Of a stretch of DNA of 64,000 bases, positions 31,871 through 40,502 are shown piece after piece. Source of the stretch: Clostridia bacterium (GTDB taxonomy: Bacteria > Bacillota > Clostridia > Oscillospirales > CAG-272); assembly GCA_017463485.1 (NCBI GenBank), contig JAFTPD010000005.1:47773-111772 (forward strand), read 5' to 3'. The position numbers and the translations under genes were made by a program. The notes under the pieces are model-generated. The model did not search any database and was not told the DNA's origin. It saw only the letters and a list, made by a program, of their open reading frames with translations. Within the stretch, counting starts at the first letter, position 1, and the number at the start of each line of letters is the position of its first letter.

Positions 31871-31909
31871 GAATAAGTATTTTGATTTTTAATGAAACGA
31901 GGTGGTATT

Positions 31910-33721
31910 TTGCTGTTCGGAAAGCATATAAACCGATACTATCTGCGATATCTTCCCGCCTTCATCATAGGGCTTGTTGCCCTTGTGGCAGTTGACTATT
32001 TGCAGCTTGTAGTCCCCGAGCTTTACCGCTCAGTCGTCAACGGTATCATATACGGCAGTGTGACCGACGCCGACGGCACGGTACACGCCTTCGATATGGT
32101 ATACCTGCTTGACAAGATCTGCCTGCCTATGATAATCGTAATTCTCTTTATGATACTTGGCAGATTCGGCTGGCGCATTTGCTTCCGCGGCTCTGCGGTA
32201 AAGATGGAAACGCATCTGCGCGGACGTATGTTCGACCACTGCAAGGATCTGTCACAGCAGTATTACAACGTCAACAAGGTGGGCAACATGATGACGCTGT
32301 TCACCAACGACCTTGAAACCGTGCAGGATTGCTTCGGTTGGGGCGTTATGATGTTCTGTGACGCGATATTCCTTGGCGGTCTTGCGCTTGTAAAGATGTA
32401 CGCCATGGACCCTGTGCTGACGGGACTTTCCATGGTACCCATGGTATTTTTGCTTGTTATCGGCGCGCTTATGGACCACCAGCTCGAAAAGCGGTGGGAC
32501 GCGCGGCAGGAGGCGTTCTCCGCCATGTCGGATTTCGCGCAGGAGTCCTTCTCGGGTATTGCCGTCGTAAAGGCATTTGTCAAGGAGCTGGTACAGCTCA
32601 CTTCATTCAAGAAAATCAACAAGCATAACGAAAAGGTGAACGTGGCACACACCAAGCTTGCAACGGTGTTCAATATCCTGGTTACTTTGTTCGTGGAGTC
32701 GGTCATCTGTGTTATTCTCGGATACGGCGGATACCTTGTGTGGCAAGGCAAATTCGACGCAGGACAGCTTGTTGAGTTCATTGGCTATTTCACCGCTATA
32801 ATCTGGCCTATTATGGCTATCTCACAGCTTGTCGAGATGCATTCGCGCGGCAAAGCGTCGCTCAAGCGTATAGGTGAGCTACTTGACGCAAAGCCTGACG
32901 TTTGTGACCGCGATGATGTCAAGGAGCCCGAGGCTCTGCGCGGCAATATCGAGTTCCGTTCCCTCACCTTCCGCCATCCCGGTGCTACATACGACGCTCT
33001 TGACAACGTTTCATTCAAAATAAACGCTGGCGAGCAGGTCGGTATTATCGGAAAGACGGGCGCGGGAAAGACCACACTCGTTGACCTTATCCTTCGTACC
33101 TATAACGTCCCCGACGGAACGCTCTTCATTGACGGCTACGACGTAAACAGCATCCCGATACGCACCGTGCGTCAGTTTGCCGCATACGTTCCTCAGGACA
33201 ACTTCCTGTTCAGCGACACTATCGCGCACAATATCGCGTTTGCTCTTGGCGAGGCTGACGGTGACGTGGTCGAAAATGCCGCTCGCATGGCGGATATTCA
33301 CGACAACATAAGTGAGTTTGCCGCTGGCTATGAAACCGTTCTCGGTGAGCGCGGAGTTACAGTTTCGGGCGGACAGAAGCAACGAATCTCTATCGCCCGC
33401 GCACTGCTCAAGGATGCGGGACTGCTTATTCTTGACGACTCTGTATCCGCCGTTGACGTAAAGACCGAAAAGGTGATACTCGAAAACCTTCGCCGCGTAC
33501 GCGATGGCAAGACAACTATCCTTATCGCACATAGAATTTCCACCATTCAGGCAATGGACAAGATTGTATTCATAGACGACGGAAAAATAGTCGCCGTCGG
33601 CTCGCACGACCAGCTGTACGCGACATGCCGCGAGTACCGCAGCATGGTAGACCTTCAGCGGCTGGATGACGAGCGATCCGCCGCCGAGGCACAAGGAGAG
33701 GAGGTGGCGGCAAATGCATGA
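31910..33721 (+). CDS. ABC exporter half-transporter 1 (degenerate ATP site)
   Basis: A 603-residue half-transporter with an N-terminal six-helix type IV exporter domain and a C-terminal ATPase. The ATPase has Walker A GKTGAGKTT, an intact signature VSGGQKQR, but Walker B LLILDDSVSAVD with Asp in place of the catalytic Glu; the switch His is in AHRIST. This pattern marks one half of a heterodimeric exporter such as BmrCD/TM287-288. I set the start at TTG 31910 because GAGGTG lies five bases upstream; an in-frame ATG at 31892 has no ribosome-binding site and is the alternative. Its stop overlaps the second half-transporter gene by 8 bp. Exported substrate unknown. Confidence 0.92.
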   Translation: MLFGKHINRYYLRYLPAFIIGLVALVAVDYLQLVVPELYRSVVNGIIYGSVTDADGTVHAFDMVYLLDKICLPMIIVILFMILGRFGWRICFRGSAVKMETHLRGRMFDHCKDLSQQYYNVNKVGNMMTLFTNDLETVQDCFGWGVMMFCDAIFLGGLALVKMYAMDPVLTGLSMVPMVFLLVIGALMDHQLEKRWDARQEAFSAMSDFAQESFSGIAVVKAFVKELVQLTSFKKINKHNEKVNVAHTKLATVFNILVTLFVESVICVILGYGGYLVWQGKFDAGQLVEFIGYFTAIIWPIMAISQLVEMHSRGKASLKRIGELLDAKPDVCDRDDVKEPEALRGNIEFRSLTFRHPGATYDALDNVSFKINAGEQVGIIGKTGAGKTTLVDLILRTYNVPDGTLFIDGYDVNSIPIRTVRQFAAYVPQDNFLFSDTIAHNIAFALGEADGDVVENAARMADIHDNISEFAAGYETVLGERGVTVSGGQKQRISIARALLKDAGLLILDDSVSAVDVKTEKVILENLRRVRDGKTTILIAHRISTIQAMDKIVFIDDGKIVAVGSHDQLYATCREYRSMVDLQRLDDERSAAEAQGEEVAANA

Positions 33722-35600
33722 GTTCTTCCCTCTTATCGCAGTGGGCGCAGTGCTTGGAGTCATATCGGTAATATTCATTATTGCGTATCTCACTATCCGC
33801 AAGCAAAAGGAAGCCATCGGCTTTGACCGAAACATGAAGGACAGTGAGATCACCCGCCGACTTCTGGTGTACGCAAAGCCGCATCTCAAAAGCTTTATTC
33901 TCGTTCTGATAATAATGCTTTTCTCGGTGTCCTACGACATCATAGCTCCCATTATCATGGGCTACATGGTGGAGATCATCAAGGCTGATTTTGCCATGTC
34001 GGAGCTGCTTAAATTGGTTGCAATCTATGCAGGTATCCTTGTAGTTTCTCTCGTCTGCACCTACGTTCAGGCGATTGTGCTTCAAAAGACGGGACAAAAG
34101 ATAATCTCCCGCATCCGCGAGGATCTTTTCGTCCATATTGAAAGCCTTTCGCACAATCAGCTCAACTCCATTCCCGTGGGCAAGCTGGTGACACGCGTCA
34201 CCAACGACACAGGTGCCATCTCTATGATGTTCACCAACATTCTCGTAAATCTCGTAAAGAATTTCTTCATTATTATCGGCGTGCTTGTGGCTATGCTTTG
34301 CCTTAACTACATGCTGACGCTGATGGTGCTTTGCTTCGTTCCCTTTATCGTGCTGTTTACCGTGGTATTCCGCAAATTCTCGCGCAAAGCTTACCGCCGA
34401 GTCAAGGACGGAACGACGGATATCAACACCTTCCTGTCTGAAAATCTGTCGGGCATGAAGATAATTCAGATATTCAACCGCGAGGAGTGGAAAAAGGACG
34501 AATTTGACCGAAAAAACGCCGAGCTTGGCAAGGCGAAAACGGGAGAAATGCTCGTTTTCAGTATATTCCGACCTCTCGTTTATATGCTGTATATCACCTC
34601 TGTGCTGTGTCTGCTGTACCTTGCGGGACGTGGATATATCAAGGATTTTGCATTTCTCGGTCAGGTCATTACAAGCGGACTTGTGGTGACGTTCTACTCC
34701 TACATCAACAAGTTTTTCAACCCTATTCAAAACCTCGCTGAGCAGTTCAACTGGCTGCAATCCGCTTTCGCATCAGCCGAAAAGATATTTACTATCTTCG
34801 ACATGACTCCCGAAATTCAGGATGCCGAGGATGCGATAGAGCTTGAATCGGTTGAGGGCAATATCGAATTCCGCGACGTTTGGTTTGCATACAAGGAGGG
34901 CGAGTGGGTGCTCAGGGGCGTTTCCTTTACCGTAAACGCGGGCGACACCGTCGCATTCGTCGGCTCGACAGGCTCGGGCAAGACCACTATTCTTTCCCTG
35001 CTTTGCCGCAATTACGACATTCAAAAGGGACAGATACTTGTGGACGGAAAAGATATACGCACCATCAAAAAATCCTCTCTGCGCAAGCATTTTGGTCAGA
35101 TGCTTCAGGATGTATTCCTGTTCTCGGGAACTATCCGCTCCAATATCCTTCTCGGACTTGAGGGCGTTAGTGATGAGGAGGTCATGGAGGCGTGCAGATA
35201 CGTCAACGCCGATCACTTTATCGACCGTCTTGAAAAGGGACTTGACGAGCCGGTCCGCGACCGAGGTAACAACTTCTCCGCAGGTCAGCGACAGCTTCTC
35301 TCCTTCGCCCGCACTATCGTTCACCGCCCTGCGGTAATGATCCTCGACGAAGCGACGGCGAATATCGACACCGAAACCGAGCAGCTTATTCAGGATTCGC
35401 TTGAAAAGATGATGAATATCGGTACTATGCTCATAGTAGCGCACCGACTCTCCACCATCCAACACGCGGATAAGATAATCGTCCTCTCTCACGGTAAAAT
35501 AATCGAGGAGGGCAACCACGCCGAACTTCTTGAGCTACGCGGCAGATATTACGACCTCTATAAAATGCAGTTTGAAAAGAAAAAACTGCTTGAAGCGTAA
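33714..35600 (+). CDS. ABC exporter half-transporter 2 (active ATP site)
   Basis: A 628-residue partner of the preceding gene. It has an extra N-terminal membrane helix (FFPLIAVGAVLGVISVIFII) before the usual six. The ATPase has Walker A GSTGSGKTT, a canonical Walker B MILDEATANID with catalytic Glu, an altered signature FSAGQRQ and a switch His in AHRLST. With half-transporter 1 this gives one composite site with intact signature and Glu and one degenerate site, as in known asymmetric multidrug exporters. GGAGGTGG precedes the ATG at 33714; translation is probably coupled by the 8-bp overlap. Substrate could be drug, lipid or peptide. Confidence 0.93.
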   Translation: MHEFFPLIAVGAVLGVISVIFIIAYLTIRKQKEAIGFDRNMKDSEITRRLLVYAKPHLKSFILVLIIMLFSVSYDIIAPIIMGYMVEIIKADFAMSELLKLVAIYAGILVVSLVCTYVQAIVLQKTGQKIISRIREDLFVHIESLSHNQLNSIPVGKLVTRVTNDTGAISMMFTNILVNLVKNFFIIIGVLVAMLCLNYMLTLMVLCFVPFIVLFTVVFRKFSRKAYRRVKDGTTDINTFLSENLSGMKIIQIFNREEWKKDEFDRKNAELGKAKTGEMLVFSIFRPLVYMLYITSVLCLLYLAGRGYIKDFAFLGQVITSGLVVTFYSYINKFFNPIQNLAEQFNWLQSAFASAEKIFTIFDMTPEIQDAEDAIELESVEGNIEFRDVWFAYKEGEWVLRGVSFTVNAGDTVAFVGSTGSGKTTILSLLCRNYDIQKGQILVDGKDIRTIKKSSLRKHFGQMLQDVFLFSGTIRSNILLGLEGVSDEEVMEACRYVNADHFIDRLEKGLDEPVRDRGNNFSAGQRQLLSFARTIVHRPAVMILDEATANIDTETEQLIQDSLEKMMNIGTMLIVAHRLSTIQHADKIIVLSHGKIIEEGNHAELLELRGRYYDLYKMQFEKKKLLEA

Positions 35601-35860
35601 TGATATATGCGGGGCTTTGCCCATGCCCCCCACAAGCATGATTATATATGGGGCTCTGCCCCATACCCCGCAAATCTTTCTTGAAAGAAAGATTTGATTC
35701 AAAGAACTTTACTAAAATTATTTTTTGTTTAGATGGTTACAGCCAAAAACATCTCTATATCCCCCGTGGGTCCCTTACCCACTCTGTTATTAAAAGGAGG
35801 CTTTCCGCACAGCGGAAAGCTTCCTCAATTATTCATTATTCATCATTCATTATTCATCAA
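35601..35860. repeat. Hairpin-rich intergenic element
   Basis: This gene-free stretch is packed with inverted repeats: TGCGGGG/CCCCGCA (35608-35614 with 35666-35672) enclosing TATGGGGC/GCCCCATA (35647-35654 with 35658-35665); AAATCTTTCTT/AAGAAAGATTT (35672-35682 with 35685-35695); GTGGGT/ACCCAC (35766-35782); and a 14-bp stem at 35795-35825 with core CTTTCCGC/GCGGAAAG. A short direct repeat of ATTATTCATT-like units follows at 35829-35857. It resembles dispersed intergenic repeat elements; copy number in the genome cannot be seen here. Confidence 0.55.
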
Positions 35861-35897
35861 AAAACGCAGCAGGCTCTCACGAGCCTGCTACGTTTTT
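35861..35897. terminator. Bidirectional terminator after ftsQ and the ABC operon
   Basis: AGCAGGCTC (35868-35876) and GAGCCTGCT (35881-35889) around TCAC, extended by ACG/CGT pairs, with T-runs on both strands. It reaches into the ftsQ stop codon. Core matches the hairpins at 4332 and 12880. Confidence 0.8.
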
Positions 35898-36801
35898 ATT
35901 CGGGAAGATACAAATTCAAGGTTTCGCGGAAGCTGATTTTCGTTGGGTCTGCCGCCTCAATTATCGCGCCTGCAAAGCCCTCCGATATTACCTTTTCGTA
36001 ATTATGCGAATATACGATATACGCCTCCTCCAGCTTGCGTTCAAGCTCATCCGTCGTACCCAATGCAACCTTTACGTTGCCGCCGAGCGCAATATAAACG
36101 TCGTATCTGTCCGACACGCCGATATGGCTTATTCTACCCTTGAAATCCGAGGAGTTTGCGGTATTTATCACGTCGAAAACGTATTCGTAATACTCGTTAG
36201 CGTCGCCCTCGGGTGTTGTCGCCTCCTCCTTTGGCACTTCCGCCGTATCGTCAACGTGCAGTGAATACTCAAAGCTCAGCTTCTCCCCTACCCTTATTCT
36301 TGCGTCGTCGGGAAGCTCAAGATAGACCGCGCCAAGTGCCATAAACGTATTCGGCTGATAATCCGCGACTATCACACGCCATGTGTCACCCGAGAAAAGA
36401 TAATAGTTGACATTGTGGCGGGTATAGTAAAAATTGCTTTCCTCCGTAACGGTTATCGAAACACTGCCGTTGAGATGGCGGCGTACCTTTACGTCCTTGA
36501 TATACGGCATCTCGCTCTTCAGCTTATCCTCGGTACGCGAGGGATCAAAGCCCCAATATTCACCGCCCTTTTTCAGCTCGGCAACGCTTGACACCTGATC
36601 CGCGTCGTAAAGCGTTACACCCTTTACGCTGACCGAACTTATTCGGATAGCACTGCAGATAAGCAGTATCAATCCGATAAGAGCCATAGCGGCAAGGATG
36701 ATTCCTATATACAGCGCAGCCTTTTTAAGCGGCAGTGGCATTCGTCTGTGACCTCCCCACGGGCGGTCTTTGCCGAATTTTCTTTCAAATTTGCTCAACA
36801 T
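35896..36801 (-). CDS. ftsQ: FtsQ/DivIB cell division protein
   Basis: A 301-residue bitopic division protein. A basic cytoplasmic tail (res 1-25) is followed by one membrane helix (LYIGIILAAMALIGLILLIC) and a POTRA domain (ISSVSVKGVTLYDADQVSSV, then KSEMPYIKDVKVRRHLNGSV). The beta domain follows to the C-terminus. DivIB/FtsQ bridges FtsL, FtsB and the septal synthase at the division site. A low-complexity acidic insert (DDTAEVPKEEATTPEGDANE) interrupts the beta domain and is unusual. It is the last gene of the division cluster, followed by a strong terminator. Confidence 0.88.
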   Translation of the reverse strand: MLSKFERKFGKDRPWGGHRRMPLPLKKAALYIGIILAAMALIGLILLICSAIRISSVSVKGVTLYDADQVSSVAELKKGGEYWGFDPSRTEDKLKSEMPYIKDVKVRRHLNGSVSITVTEESNFYYTRHNVNYYLFSGDTWRVIVADYQPNTFMALGAVYLELPDDARIRVGEKLSFEYSLHVDDTAEVPKEEATTPEGDANEYYEYVFDVINTANSSDFKGRISHIGVSDRYDVYIALGGNVKVALGTTDELERKLEEAYIVYSHNYEKVISEGFAGAIIEAADPTKISFRETLNLYLPE

Positions 36802-36831
36802 CCTGATATTTTTTCCTTCCTGCCAAGTCCG

Positions 36832-37971
36832 TCAGGACTTTATCAGCTTCATAATTTCGGAATAGATCTTTTCGTTGGAATCGGGAGTAGAGAATTTTCC
36901 CTTTATATTGCGTCCGAGTCGCTCGCGCTCCGTCTTTGAATTGACAAGACGTATCACTGTATCGGCAAGGACGTCAAAATTCTTTTCTTCAACGCACACA
37001 CAACCGCCCGCATCCTCGACCGCCTTTGCGTTTTTAAGCTGGTGATCGTCGGTCACGTTAGGTGACGGCACTAAAATTGCCGCCTTTGCACCAAGTGCAA
37101 GCTCGGACACCGACATCGAGCCCGCACGGGAGATAACCACGTCTGCCGCCGCCATGCGTGTGGGCATATCGTAAATATAGTCCAACAGCTTAACACGCGA
37201 GTTATTTGCGGATGTGGTGCGGGAAAGCTCCGCTTTCGCTTCCTCGTAATTATCCTTTCCAGTAGCGTGATGCAACACGGCATTTGGCGCACTTGCCATA
37301 AGCTTGTCGCACATACCGATCACCGCGCTGTTAAGAGTTGATGCACCGCGGCTACCTCCAAAGGAAAGGACGTAAACGTCAGAGTCGGAAAGTCCAAGGC
37401 TCTTGCGCGCTTCCCTGCGGCTGATGCCGTTTGCCTCCCCAAAGCCCTTCATGAACGGATTGCCCACGCGAATAACGCGGCGCTCGCTGTCCTCTGCATT
37501 GAGCAGGGCACGAGTCTCCTCAAAATTCACAAGTACTCTGTCCACCTTGTTTTTCAGTCTTTTTACAGCAAGACCCGGAATCACGTTTGACTCATGGAGC
37601 AGAGTCGGAATACCAAGATCAGCCCCTCGTGACAAAACAGGCCAGCAGGCAAAGCCGCCCGTGCCTATGATGATATCGGGAGAAAAACGCTTGATCAATC
37701 GCTTTGCCTCCACTCGGGAGATGACCATACAAGCAACCGTCTTTATGTTGCTTGGCGAATACAGCGGACGGTCCATGCCGCGGATATGAACGCAGGAAAG
37801 CTTATATCCCGCGCGTCCCACAAGCTCGCGTGCTTTATCCGACGGCTGTGTGGAGGCGGCAAATTCTATCTCCGCATCAGGGTGCTTATCAAGCACGGCG
37901 GCGGCTATCGCCAAGGCAGGATTTATATGCCCCGCAGTTCCTCCGCCGCAAAAAAGTATCTTTAACGGCAC
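36832..37971 (-). CDS. murG: MurG, lipid II synthase
   Basis: A 379-residue GT28 glycosyltransferase that adds GlcNAc from UDP-GlcNAc to lipid I, giving lipid II on the inner membrane face. Diagnostic parts are the N-terminal GGGTAGHINPALAIA loop, IIGTGGFACWPVLSRGADLG, the ESNVIPGLAVK motif and the donor-site VLSFGGSRGASTLN and ISRAGSMSVSELALG. Full length for the family. It sits between ftsW and ftsQ, its usual place in the division cluster. Confidence 0.96.
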   Translation of the reverse strand: MPLKILFCGGGTAGHINPALAIAAAVLDKHPDAEIEFAASTQPSDKARELVGRAGYKLSCVHIRGMDRPLYSPSNIKTVACMVISRVEAKRLIKRFSPDIIIGTGGFACWPVLSRGADLGIPTLLHESNVIPGLAVKRLKNKVDRVLVNFEETRALLNAEDSERRVIRVGNPFMKGFGEANGISRREARKSLGLSDSDVYVLSFGGSRGASTLNSAVIGMCDKLMASAPNAVLHHATGKDNYEEAKAELSRTTSANNSRVKLLDYIYDMPTRMAAADVVISRAGSMSVSELALGAKAAILVPSPNVTDDHQLKNAKAVEDAGGCVCVEEKNFDVLADTVIRLVNSKTERERLGRNIKGKFSTPDSNEKIYSEIMKLIKS

Positions 37972-38038
37972 AATAATTCAACCTCTGATTTAATTCTAAA
38001 TTAACTGTTTATAAAAATCGACCTATTTTGAGGGGTTA

Positions 38039-39364
38039 TTACCTCTTTTGATAGGAGTAGCGCGAGATGGAGAGTATTATTCCCATCTCGAAAATTTGCA
38101 AAATAAGTGACGTTCCGCCCGACGAAAAGAACGGGAGTGAGATGCCGGTGTTGGGCATTGAATTAGTCACAACCGCGATATTAAGTATGGTTTGCAGAGC
38201 TACCTTCGCGGTAAGACCGTACACTGCAAGCGAGCAGAATTTGTCGGGAGCGCGGGATGCAATATGGAAGCCTCTCCATATCAGAAGCCCGAACAGCACG
38301 ATTACAAGCATCGCGCCGATAAATCCAAGCTCCTCGCACACAATGGTGAAAATAAAGTCATTCTGCGGCTGAGAAACATAGCCGAATTTCTGTCGGCTGT
38401 TGCCAAGTCCGACTCCAAAAAATCCGCCCGAGCCGATAGCATACAAGCCCTGCAATGTCTGCCACGCTTCACCCAACGGGTCAACGGACTCGATGTTGAG
38501 CCACGTATCAACTCTTGCCCACGCATAGTCGGACACCGACAGTATCAGCGCAACGGCAACAGCACCCACGCCGAATATCATGGCAAACCATTTGAGATCC
38601 GTTCCGCCAAGATACATGACCGTCATACCGAGGAGCGCGATTATAATAATACCCGACAAATGCTTTTCCAGCATGACAAGCACGCATATAAATCCGAATA
38701 TGAGCATTGGAAACAAAACGCCGTAGCGGAAATGTCCTCCGAAGCGTTGATGTACCTTCATTTGCTTTTCGTACTTACTCATAAACAGCGCAAGCACGAG
38801 TATTACCGCCATTTTGGCGATCTCGGAGGGCTGTATGGAGATAGGTCCTATTACGATCCAGCGCGTAGCGCCCGAGCCGAAGCTGGAGCCTATTATAAGC
38901 ACGAGCAGTAGCATCAGCGCCGACACGATATACGAGCCCACGCCGAACATTCTCCAGAACCAAGGTCTTGCCTTGATAACGAATGGTACCGTCAGCACAA
39001 CGCCTATTACGATATAGAGTATATGCCTTTTTGCAAAGTACGTACTGTCGTCGTGGTACTGCTGAGCGTAGATCGAACTTGCGCTATAAGCCATTACCGC
39101 GCCGAACAGTGTCAGCGCGATAACGATAAGTAAAAAGTATACGTCAATTCCGCCTTTTACCCACACACCCTCCCGTGTGTCTGGCTCGGAGGCCTCCGCA
39201 TGCAGCTTTTTGGAATATATGGGATCGTTACGCTCGGCGCGCTCGTCAAGCTTATCTCCAAGCTTGTCAAGCTCAACCTGTGCGCGGTCAAGTCCGCGGT
39301 CGATCCCGCCCTCCAGCTTTTTGCCAAGCTTCCCAAGCTTTCCAAAGCTGAATTTCTTTTTCAT
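38039..39364 (-). CDS. ftsW: FtsW/SpoVE-type peptidoglycan polymerase
   Basis: A 441-residue SEDS-family protein. A charged cytoplasmic tail of about 75 residues precedes ten membrane segments, starting GGIDVYFLLIVIALTLFGAV. The catalytic region is marked by AEL-like WIVIGPISIQPSEIAKMAVI, and the end by NTGISLPFFSSGGTSLI, the family signature. SEDS proteins polymerise glycan strands with a class B PBP partner, here the upstream PASTA PBP. The tail is longer than in most FtsW proteins. I use ATG 39364; an in-frame TTG six bases earlier has better spacing to AGGAGG. It could be the vegetative FtsW or the sporulation SpoVE. Confidence 0.93.
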   Translation of the reverse strand: MKKKFSFGKLGKLGKKLEGGIDRGLDRAQVELDKLGDKLDERAERNDPIYSKKLHAEASEPDTREGVWVKGGIDVYFLLIVIALTLFGAVMAYSASSIYAQQYHDDSTYFAKRHILYIVIGVVLTVPFVIKARPWFWRMFGVGSYIVSALMLLLVLIIGSSFGSGATRWIVIGPISIQPSEIAKMAVILVLALFMSKYEKQMKVHQRFGGHFRYGVLFPMLIFGFICVLVMLEKHLSGIIIIALLGMTVMYLGGTDLKWFAMIFGVGAVAVALILSVSDYAWARVDTWLNIESVDPLGEAWQTLQGLYAIGSGGFFGVGLGNSRQKFGYVSQPQNDFIFTIVCEELGFIGAMLVIVLFGLLIWRGFHIASRAPDKFCSLAVYGLTAKVALQTILNIAVVTNSMPNTGISLPFFSSGGTSLILQIFEMGIILSISRYSYQKR

Positions 39365-39406
39365 ATTCAAGCGGTCCTCCTTTCGCGAAACTTATGAAGA
39401 GGCGCG

Positions 39407-40471
39407 TTATCTTATTCCAAAGAACGCGATAATTGAAAGTACTACCGTAGCGACGACAAAGGTCGTAACCACCTTGCCCTCACCGTAGCCGCACTTTTCA
39501 AGATGGTGGTGGAAGGGCGCCATTTTGAACAGACGCTTTCCGTGAGTCGCCTTGAAGTAAAGCACCTGAAGAAGACTCGAGAGCATTTCAAATACGAACA
39601 CAAATCCCGCGATAATAAATACGAGAAGCTGTCCCTGCATCATAGCACATCCGATAATGATGCCGCCGAGGAAAAGCGAGCCCGTATCACCCATAAATAC
39701 CTTTGCGGGGTGATGATTATAAACCAAAAATCCAAACATTCCGCCAAGCAGTGCAGAGGAAATTGCCGCAAGCTCGGGCGAATTATAGGTAAGGAAAGAG
39801 CATACCAGCATAAATACCGCTACCGTCGCGGCAACGGAGGATGCAAGACCGTCAAGACCGTCGGTAAGGTTGGTGCTGTTGACAAATCCTACGATCACGA
39901 GCAGGTATACCACGTATGCGGCATATCCAAGCTCCAAGGTCGCACCGACGAAGGGAATGTAGAGCGCGGTGGAAAGGTTGCCCGTTATCGCCATCATAGC
40001 GAGGTAAGCGGCGGCAACAAACATCTGAAGCGCAAATTTCTGCTTTGCAGTCAAGCCCTCATTCTGTTTTTTGAGCAGCTTGCAGTAATCGTCCACAAAG
40101 CCTATCATGGCGTTTGCAACGCCAAAGGCAAGAGTCAGCGCCATAGGGATCATTTTGAATCCCGTGTTCCCTCGCACCGTCCAGATAACGAACAGCGCAA
40201 GTGTGCTGACAAGTATTGCGATTATAAAGCATATACCGCCCATGGTGGGAGTTCCCGCCTTGGACTTATGCCATTCGGGCCCCTCCTCGCGGATGCTCTG
40301 ACCTACCTTTTTTGCCACAAGGACAGGCAGTATCAGGCGCAAAAGCAGCACGGTAAGCCCAAAGGTCACGATAAGACAGACGGCGGCGGTTATAGCCATC
40401 TCTATCGTCAGCTCCCTGCCCACCGTCCACACGGGTGAGGCAGCAAACCCGCTTAAAGCTGTTTTCAGCAT
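39407..40471 (-). CDS. mraY: MraY, lipid I synthase
   Basis: A 354-residue membrane enzyme of ten helices that moves phospho-MurNAc-pentapeptide onto undecaprenyl phosphate. It shows the family motifs KAGTPTMGGICFI, FVDDYCKLLKKQNEGLTAKQ (Asp-Asp), NLTDGLDGLA, VYNHHPAKVFMGDTGSLFLG and PFHHHLEKCG. It follows murF by 31 bp and precedes ftsW directly; the usual murD is not between them. Confidence 0.96.
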   Translation of the reverse strand: MLKTALSGFAASPVWTVGRELTIEMAITAAVCLIVTFGLTVLLLRLILPVLVAKKVGQSIREEGPEWHKSKAGTPTMGGICFIIAILVSTLALFVIWTVRGNTGFKMIPMALTLAFGVANAMIGFVDDYCKLLKKQNEGLTAKQKFALQMFVAAAYLAMMAITGNLSTALYIPFVGATLELGYAAYVVYLLVIVGFVNSTNLTDGLDGLASSVAATVAVFMLVCSFLTYNSPELAAISSALLGGMFGFLVYNHHPAKVFMGDTGSLFLGGIIIGCAMMQGQLLVFIIAGFVFVFEMLSSLLQVLYFKATHGKRLFKMAPFHHHLEKCGYGEGKVVTTFVVATVVLSIIAFFGIR

Positions 40472-40502
40472 TTATATTTTCCTTTCGTTTTCTCAAAAGA
40501 CG

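Noticed and set aside
33570-34760. Minus-strand open frame of 396 codons inside the ABC genes
   Set aside because: Antisense shadow of a canonical exporter; His/Asp-rich translation and no start signal.
35601-35900. Insertion sequence between the ABC operon and ftsQ
   Set aside because: No transposase-like frame or target duplication; only hairpins and short repeats.
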